Assembly: GCA_900313125.1 (NCBI GenBank)
Contig: OMPZ01000029.1
Coordinates: 1-6,494, forward strand
Source of the DNA: an uncultured Eubacteriales bacterium
GTDB lineage: Bacteria > Bacillota > Clostridia > Oscillospirales > Acutalibacteraceae
Direction of reading: 5' to 3'
DNA length: 6,494 nucleotides
The translations under genes were made by a program, and so were the position numbers. This document shows, one piece after another, positions 3,315 to 6,494 of this stretch. The first letter of the stretch is position 1, and the number at the start of each line of letters is the position of its first letter. The notes beneath the pieces are model-generated. The model saw only the letters and a list, made by a program, of their open reading frames with translations. It searched no databases and was not told the origin of the DNA.

Positions 3315-5909
3315 TCAGCCCTTCGCGTCGTACCACGTTTCTCCGACGTGTGCGTCGGCAAGAAGGGGAACGTTCAGCTTTACCGCGTTTTCCATTTCCT
3401 CGCGCAGGATAGCCGCTGCCTTCTCGGCTTCGTTTTCGGGCGTTTCGACGATCAGCTCGTCGTGTACCTGGAGTATCAGCCTTGACCTCATGCCCTCCGC
3501 CTTAAGACGGTCGTAAACACGAACCATCGCAATCTTGATGATGTCGGCTGCCGTGCCCTGTATCGGCATATTTCTCGCGACTCTCTCGCCGAACGCGCGC
3601 AGATTTCTGTTTGACGAGCGCAGCTCGGGGAGATACCTTCTCCTGCCGAACATCGTTGAAACGTAGCCCTGCTGCTTCGCCTTTTCGACCTCGCTGTTCA
3701 TGTAGCTGTCAACGCCGCTGTAATGGCTTAGGTACGCCTTGATATAATTGTCGGCTTCCCTGCGTGTAACGCCGATATCCTTCGCGAGCGAGAACGCGCC
3801 TATACCGTAGACGATGCCGAAATTGACCGCCTTGGCGCGGCTTCTCATCTGCGGAGTTACCATTTCCACGGGCAGACCGAACACCTGCGACGCCGTTACC
3901 GTGTGGATATCAACGTTGTCGGAGAACGCCTTTATCATTTCCTTGTCATCGGCGATATGAGCGAGCACGCGCAGCTCGATCTGAGAATAGTCAGCGTCGG
4001 CGAGCAAAAAGCCCTCCTCGGCGATGAAGAAACGGCGCAGCTCGCGCCCGACCTCCGTTCTCACGGGGATATTCTGCAAATTCGGCTCAAGCGACGAGAT
4101 ACGTCCCGTGCGCGTTTCGGTCTGATTGAAGATCGAGTGGATACGGTCGTTTTCGTCCGTCACCTTGACGAGCGCGTCGCAGTACGTCGATTTGAGCTTT
4201 GACAGTGTCCTGTAATCGAGCACCATGTTCACCACGGGGTGAGCGTTGACGATAGCTTCGAGCACCTCGGCATTTGTGGAGTAGCCGCTCTTCGTCTTTT
4301 TTGCGCCGGGCAGACCGAGCTTGTCAAACAGCGCTTCGCCGAGCTGCTTCGGCGAATTGACGTTGAACTCGTAGCCGACCTCGCGCCAGATATCGGCACG
4401 AAGCTGCTCGACTTTTTCGCCGAGCACCGCGCCGTACTCCGCTATCGCCTGCTTGTTGACCTTGAAGCCGACGTTTTCCATGTCGGCGAGAACGCGTGCA
4501 AGCGGTATCTCGATGTCGCGAAGAAGCGAGAGCTGCCCGTTTGCTTCGAGCTTTGACAGCAGCACGCCACAAAGCTGCGGAAGGAACGCCGCTTCGTTTG
4601 CAAGCTGAGACGAATACACAAGGTTGTCCTCGTAATACTTTACGGAAATTTTGTATTCCTCAAAGAGCCTTTGCGTGTCGTATGAGCTTGCCGAAGGATT
4701 GAGAATATACGCCGCAAGCTGCGTATCTGCGGAGATATTCACCGCGTCGATATTATTTTTAATGGCAAACGCAAAGACCGCCTTTGAATCCGCCGTGAAT
4801 TTTTCTATTTTTTCGTCTGACAGCAGAGCGATCAGGAAGTCCTTCACGCCGTCGAAAAGCACGGCGAGGATGTCTCCGAGGTTAACGTAAACGCCGTATG
4901 CGTCGCCGCCCTTCAGGTCTGCAATAAAGTACGCCTTGCCGTTTGAGCGCAGCGTTTCGAGCAGCTTTGCGCCGTCGATGTCGGTTTTTACCTCGGGGAG
5001 GGAGACGTCGGTCTTTTCGGCTGTCTGAGCCACCGCGTCGGCGCGCAGCCCCCACTTTTTGATAAGCGAGAACAGCTCAAGCGACGCCAGCTTGCCGATG
5101 ACCTCGTCGGCGTCGATCTCGCCGGGCTTATAATGAGACAGCTCCGTGTCAATCGGCGCGTCGCGGCGTATCGTGCCGAGCATTTTGCTCATAAACGCGC
5201 TGTCTTTGCCCTCGATGAGCTTTTTCCGCATTGCGGGCTTTACGTCGATCGTGTCGATGTTTTCGTAAATATTTTCGATCGAGCCGAAGCGCTGTATCAG
5301 GTCGCCCGCGCCCTTTTTGCCGATGCCGGCAACGCCGGGGATATTGTCGGACGTATCGCCCTGCAAAGCCTTTATCTCGATCATTTGCAGCGGAGTAACG
5401 CCGTACTCCTCCTTGATGCGCGCCGCGTCGTACAGCTCCGCTTCGGGTCTGCCCATCTTCGTTGCGGCAAGGCGCACCTGAACGTTGTCTGACACAAGCT
5501 GCAGCGAGTCACGGTCGCCCGTCGCGATAACGCACGAGTCGCCCGTTTCGTCACATTTTGCCGCAAGCGTTCCGAGAATGTCGTCCGCTTCAAAGCCCTC
5601 GCACTCAACGAGCGTGTAGCCTAAGCTTCTGAGCAGATCCTTCAGCACGGGCATCTGCGCTGCAAGCTCCTCGGGCATACCGTGGCGGTTCGCCTTGTAG
5701 CCGTCGTAAGCCTTGTGGCGAAAGGTCGGCGCTTTAAGGTCAAACGCGATAGCCACAGCGTCGGGCTCTGCGCTTTCCTTTATTTTGTCGAGCATTGTCA
5801 AAAAGCCGTATATCGCGTTCGTATACTGCCCGTCCTTCGTGGTGAGCAGCTTTACTCCGTAGAACGCGCGATTGACGATGCTGTTGCCGTCTACAACGAG
5901 AAGTGTCAT
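3315..5909 (-). CDS. polA: DNA polymerase I
   Basis: DNA polymerase I, 864 residues (E. coli 928), filling gaps and replacing Okazaki primers in repair and lagging-strand synthesis. The N-terminal 5' nuclease (about 1-290) keeps its acidic metal ligands: D7, D57, E107/D109/D110 (GFEADD), D132 and D134 (TGDRD), D185 and D188 (GDTSDNIPG), then a helix-hairpin-helix near 190-205. The middle domain (about 305-460) is a 3'-5' exonuclease relic: the Exo I DxE, Exo II NxxxD and Exo III YxxxD acids are not recognisable, so no proofreading is expected, as in many Firmicutes. The polymerase domain has motif A with D640 (DYSQIE), motif B with R689/K693/F697/Y701, and motif C H816-D817-E818. F697 at the sugar-discrimination position favours dNTPs over ddNTPs. 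Start ATG 5909 follows AAGGAGG at 9 nt. A longer in-frame start at 5966 would read through a terminator hairpin. Confidence 0.97.
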   Translation of the reverse strand: MTLLVVDGNSIVNRAFYGVKLLTTKDGQYTNAIYGFLTMLDKIKESAEPDAVAIAFDLKAPTFRHKAYDGYKANRHGMPEELAAQMPVLKDLLRSLGYTLVECEGFEADDILGTLAAKCDETGDSCVIATGDRDSLQLVSDNVQVRLAATKMGRPEAELYDAARIKEEYGVTPLQMIEIKALQGDTSDNIPGVAGIGKKGAGDLIQRFGSIENIYENIDTIDVKPAMRKKLIEGKDSAFMSKMLGTIRRDAPIDTELSHYKPGEIDADEVIGKLASLELFSLIKKWGLRADAVAQTAEKTDVSLPEVKTDIDGAKLLETLRSNGKAYFIADLKGGDAYGVYVNLGDILAVLFDGVKDFLIALLSDEKIEKFTADSKAVFAFAIKNNIDAVNISADTQLAAYILNPSASSYDTQRLFEEYKISVKYYEDNLVYSSQLANEAAFLPQLCGVLLSKLEANGQLSLLRDIEIPLARVLADMENVGFKVNKQAIAEYGAVLGEKVEQLRADIWREVGYEFNVNSPKQLGEALFDKLGLPGAKKTKSGYSTNAEVLEAIVNAHPVVNMVLDYRTLSKLKSTYCDALVKVTDENDRIHSIFNQTETRTGRISSLEPNLQNIPVRTEVGRELRRFFIAEEGFLLADADYSQIELRVLAHIADDKEMIKAFSDNVDIHTVTASQVFGLPVEMVTPQMRSRAKAVNFGIVYGIGAFSLAKDIGVTRREADNYIKAYLSHYSGVDSYMNSEVEKAKQQGYVSTMFGRRRYLPELRSSNRNLRAFGERVARNMPIQGTAADIIKIAMVRVYDRLKAEGMRSRLILQVHDELIVETPENEAEKAAAILREEMENAVKLNVPLLADAHVGETWYDAKG

Positions 5910-5925
5910 AGCCTGCGTCCTCCTT

Positions 5926-5961
5926 AAAAAACTACCGTGTAAGATTTCCCGTCTCACACGG
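5926..5961 (-). terminator. Terminator or attenuator between alr and polA
   Basis: On the minus strand CCGTGTGAGA (5961-5952) pairs with TCTTACACGG (5944-5935) over 10 positions, one of them G-U, around a seven-base loop. TAG and then six Ts (5931-5926) follow. The T run directly abuts the polA Shine-Dalgarno AAGGAGG (5925-5919). It lies 29 nt past the alr stop, as expected for an alr terminator. No promoter fits between it and polA, so any polA transcript must pass through it. Confidence 0.75.
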
Positions 5962-5971
5962 CACATTAGTT

Positions 5972-6000
5972 ATTTTATTGCTTCGGTCGTCAGCTTATAA
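5972..6000 (-). promoter_or_regulatory. Possible polA promoter overlapping the alr 3' end
   Basis: On the minus strand TTATAA (6000-5995, four of six to TTGACA) and TAAAAT (5977-5972, five of six) are separated by 17 bp. Transcription would begin near 5965, only a few bases before the terminator-like hairpin, giving a leader of about 55 nt. The -35 overlaps the last codons of alr. Spacing is ideal but matches are moderate in AT-rich sequence, so this is tentative. Confidence 0.4.
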
Positions 6001-6494
6001 GCCCGTTTACCGAGGTGATCTCTTTGTCCTTGATATAAACGCGGGGAACGCGCTTGCCTACGAGACACGCCACCTCGTAGTTTATCGTGCCTGCCCACGC
6101 GGCGGCGTCGTCCATAGAGATCTCACAGCCGCCCGATCTGCCGATGACAGTCACGGTATCGCCGACCTTCACGCCGTCGATATCCGAAATGTCGATCATG
6201 CATTGATCCATGCATATCCTGCCCACTACCTTCGCCTTTTTGCCGCCGACGATCATATACGCGTCCTTGCCGAAGCTGCGGATATATCCGTCAGCATAGC
6301 CGATGGGCACGGTGGCGATCTTCATTCGTCTGTCGGCGGTGAACGTTCTGCCGTAGCTTATCGTCGTACCCGGCTCGATGTACTTGATATGCGCGATGAC
6401 AGACTTTATCTCCATCGCGGGGCGCAGACCGATCTGATCCTTCAGCTTGTCGGACGGCGCGAGACCGTACAGTATGATGCCTGCGCGGACCATA
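5990..6494 (-). CDS. alr: Alanine racemase, C-terminal part (cut by window edge)
   Basis: PLP-dependent alanine racemase, interconverting L- and D-alanine for peptidoglycan; active as a cytoplasmic homodimer. About 168 C-terminal residues are visible, under half of the usual 370-390. The N-terminal PLP barrel with the catalytic lysine lies beyond 6494, so the methionine at 6493 is internal, not a start. Numbering from that methionine, VRAGIILYGL (2-11) ends the barrel and SYGRTF (46-51) is a conserved active-site strand. Y66 in PIGYADGY corresponds to the catalytic tyrosine (Tyr265 of the Geobacillus enzyme) contributed across the dimer. RICMDQCM (92-99) is the family motif with the Met-Asp pair, and INYEVACLVGKRVPRVY (137-153) is the typical C-terminus. 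The visible part is intact, without frameshift. polA follows downstream on the same strand after a terminator-like hairpin, so co-transcription is uncertain. Confidence 0.95.
   Translation of the reverse strand, partial: MVRAGIILYGLAPSDKLKDQIGLRPAMEIKSVIAHIKYIEPGTTISYGRTFTADRRMKIATVPIGYADGYIRSFGKDAYMIVGGKKAKVVGRICMDQCMIDISDIDGVKVGDTVTVIGRSGGCEISMDDAAAWAGTINYEVACLVGKRVPRVYIKDKEITSVNGLIS

Noticed and set aside
3903..5927. Plus-strand open frames opposite polA
   Set aside because: They are shadows of the polA coding strand: no ribosome binding sites, and low-quality translations opposite conserved polymerase motifs.
5910..5966. Longer polA start at 5966
   Set aside because: The 19 extra codons read through a terminator hairpin and the Shine-Dalgarno. 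The family N-terminus begins at MTLLVVDGNS (ATG 5909).

Overview
The window looks like chromosomal DNA from a Gram-positive Clostridia-type Firmicute, most likely a gut Oscillospirales/Ruminococcus-like organism. This is inferred from a DUF4250 small protein, a DNA polymerase I with a decayed proofreading domain, strong AGGAGG-type ribosome binding sites, sigma-A-like promoters and intrinsic terminators at most gene ends. Base composition is mid-GC by eye. No tRNA, rRNA, CRISPR array, transposase or phage gene is visible.

Left part (1-2333). A minus-strand YgjP/WLM-type zinc metallopeptidase (34-1017) lies back to back with a plus-strand L-lactate dehydrogenase gene (1142-2104). The two share a short intergenic region in which their putative -10 elements overlap. 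The metallopeptidase carries its N-terminal beta domain twice. ldh has a near-ideal promoter, a 5' UTR hairpin with a UUCG loop, and no terminator in its own 3' flank. It meets the minus-strand DUF4250 gene (2106-2282) tail to tail with one base between the stop codons. The only good ldh terminator lies inside the DUF4250 reading frame.

Middle part (2334-2895). About 560 bases hold no convincing gene but are dense in inverted repeats. There is a block of GC-rich hairpins at 2342-2605, including two copies of a two-hairpin unit whose stems differ by compensatory changes. There are also two copies of a GTGGGCA element (2645-2697 and 2781-2822) in which one 5' arm can pair with either of two 3' arms. 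The stretch ends at the terminator of the next operon.

Right part (2896-6494), all minus strand, transcribed right to left: the C-terminal part of alanine racemase (alr, cut by the window edge), polA, and a small two-helix membrane protein of unknown function, followed by a strong terminator at 2856-2890. A terminator-like hairpin with six Ts sits between alr and polA and directly abuts the polA Shine-Dalgarno sequence, so it could end alr transcripts or attenuate polA. The genes are housekeeping (cell wall D-alanine, DNA repair and replication, fermentation). I see no recognisable new multi-gene system. The unusual material is the regulatory architecture and the intergenic structured repeats.
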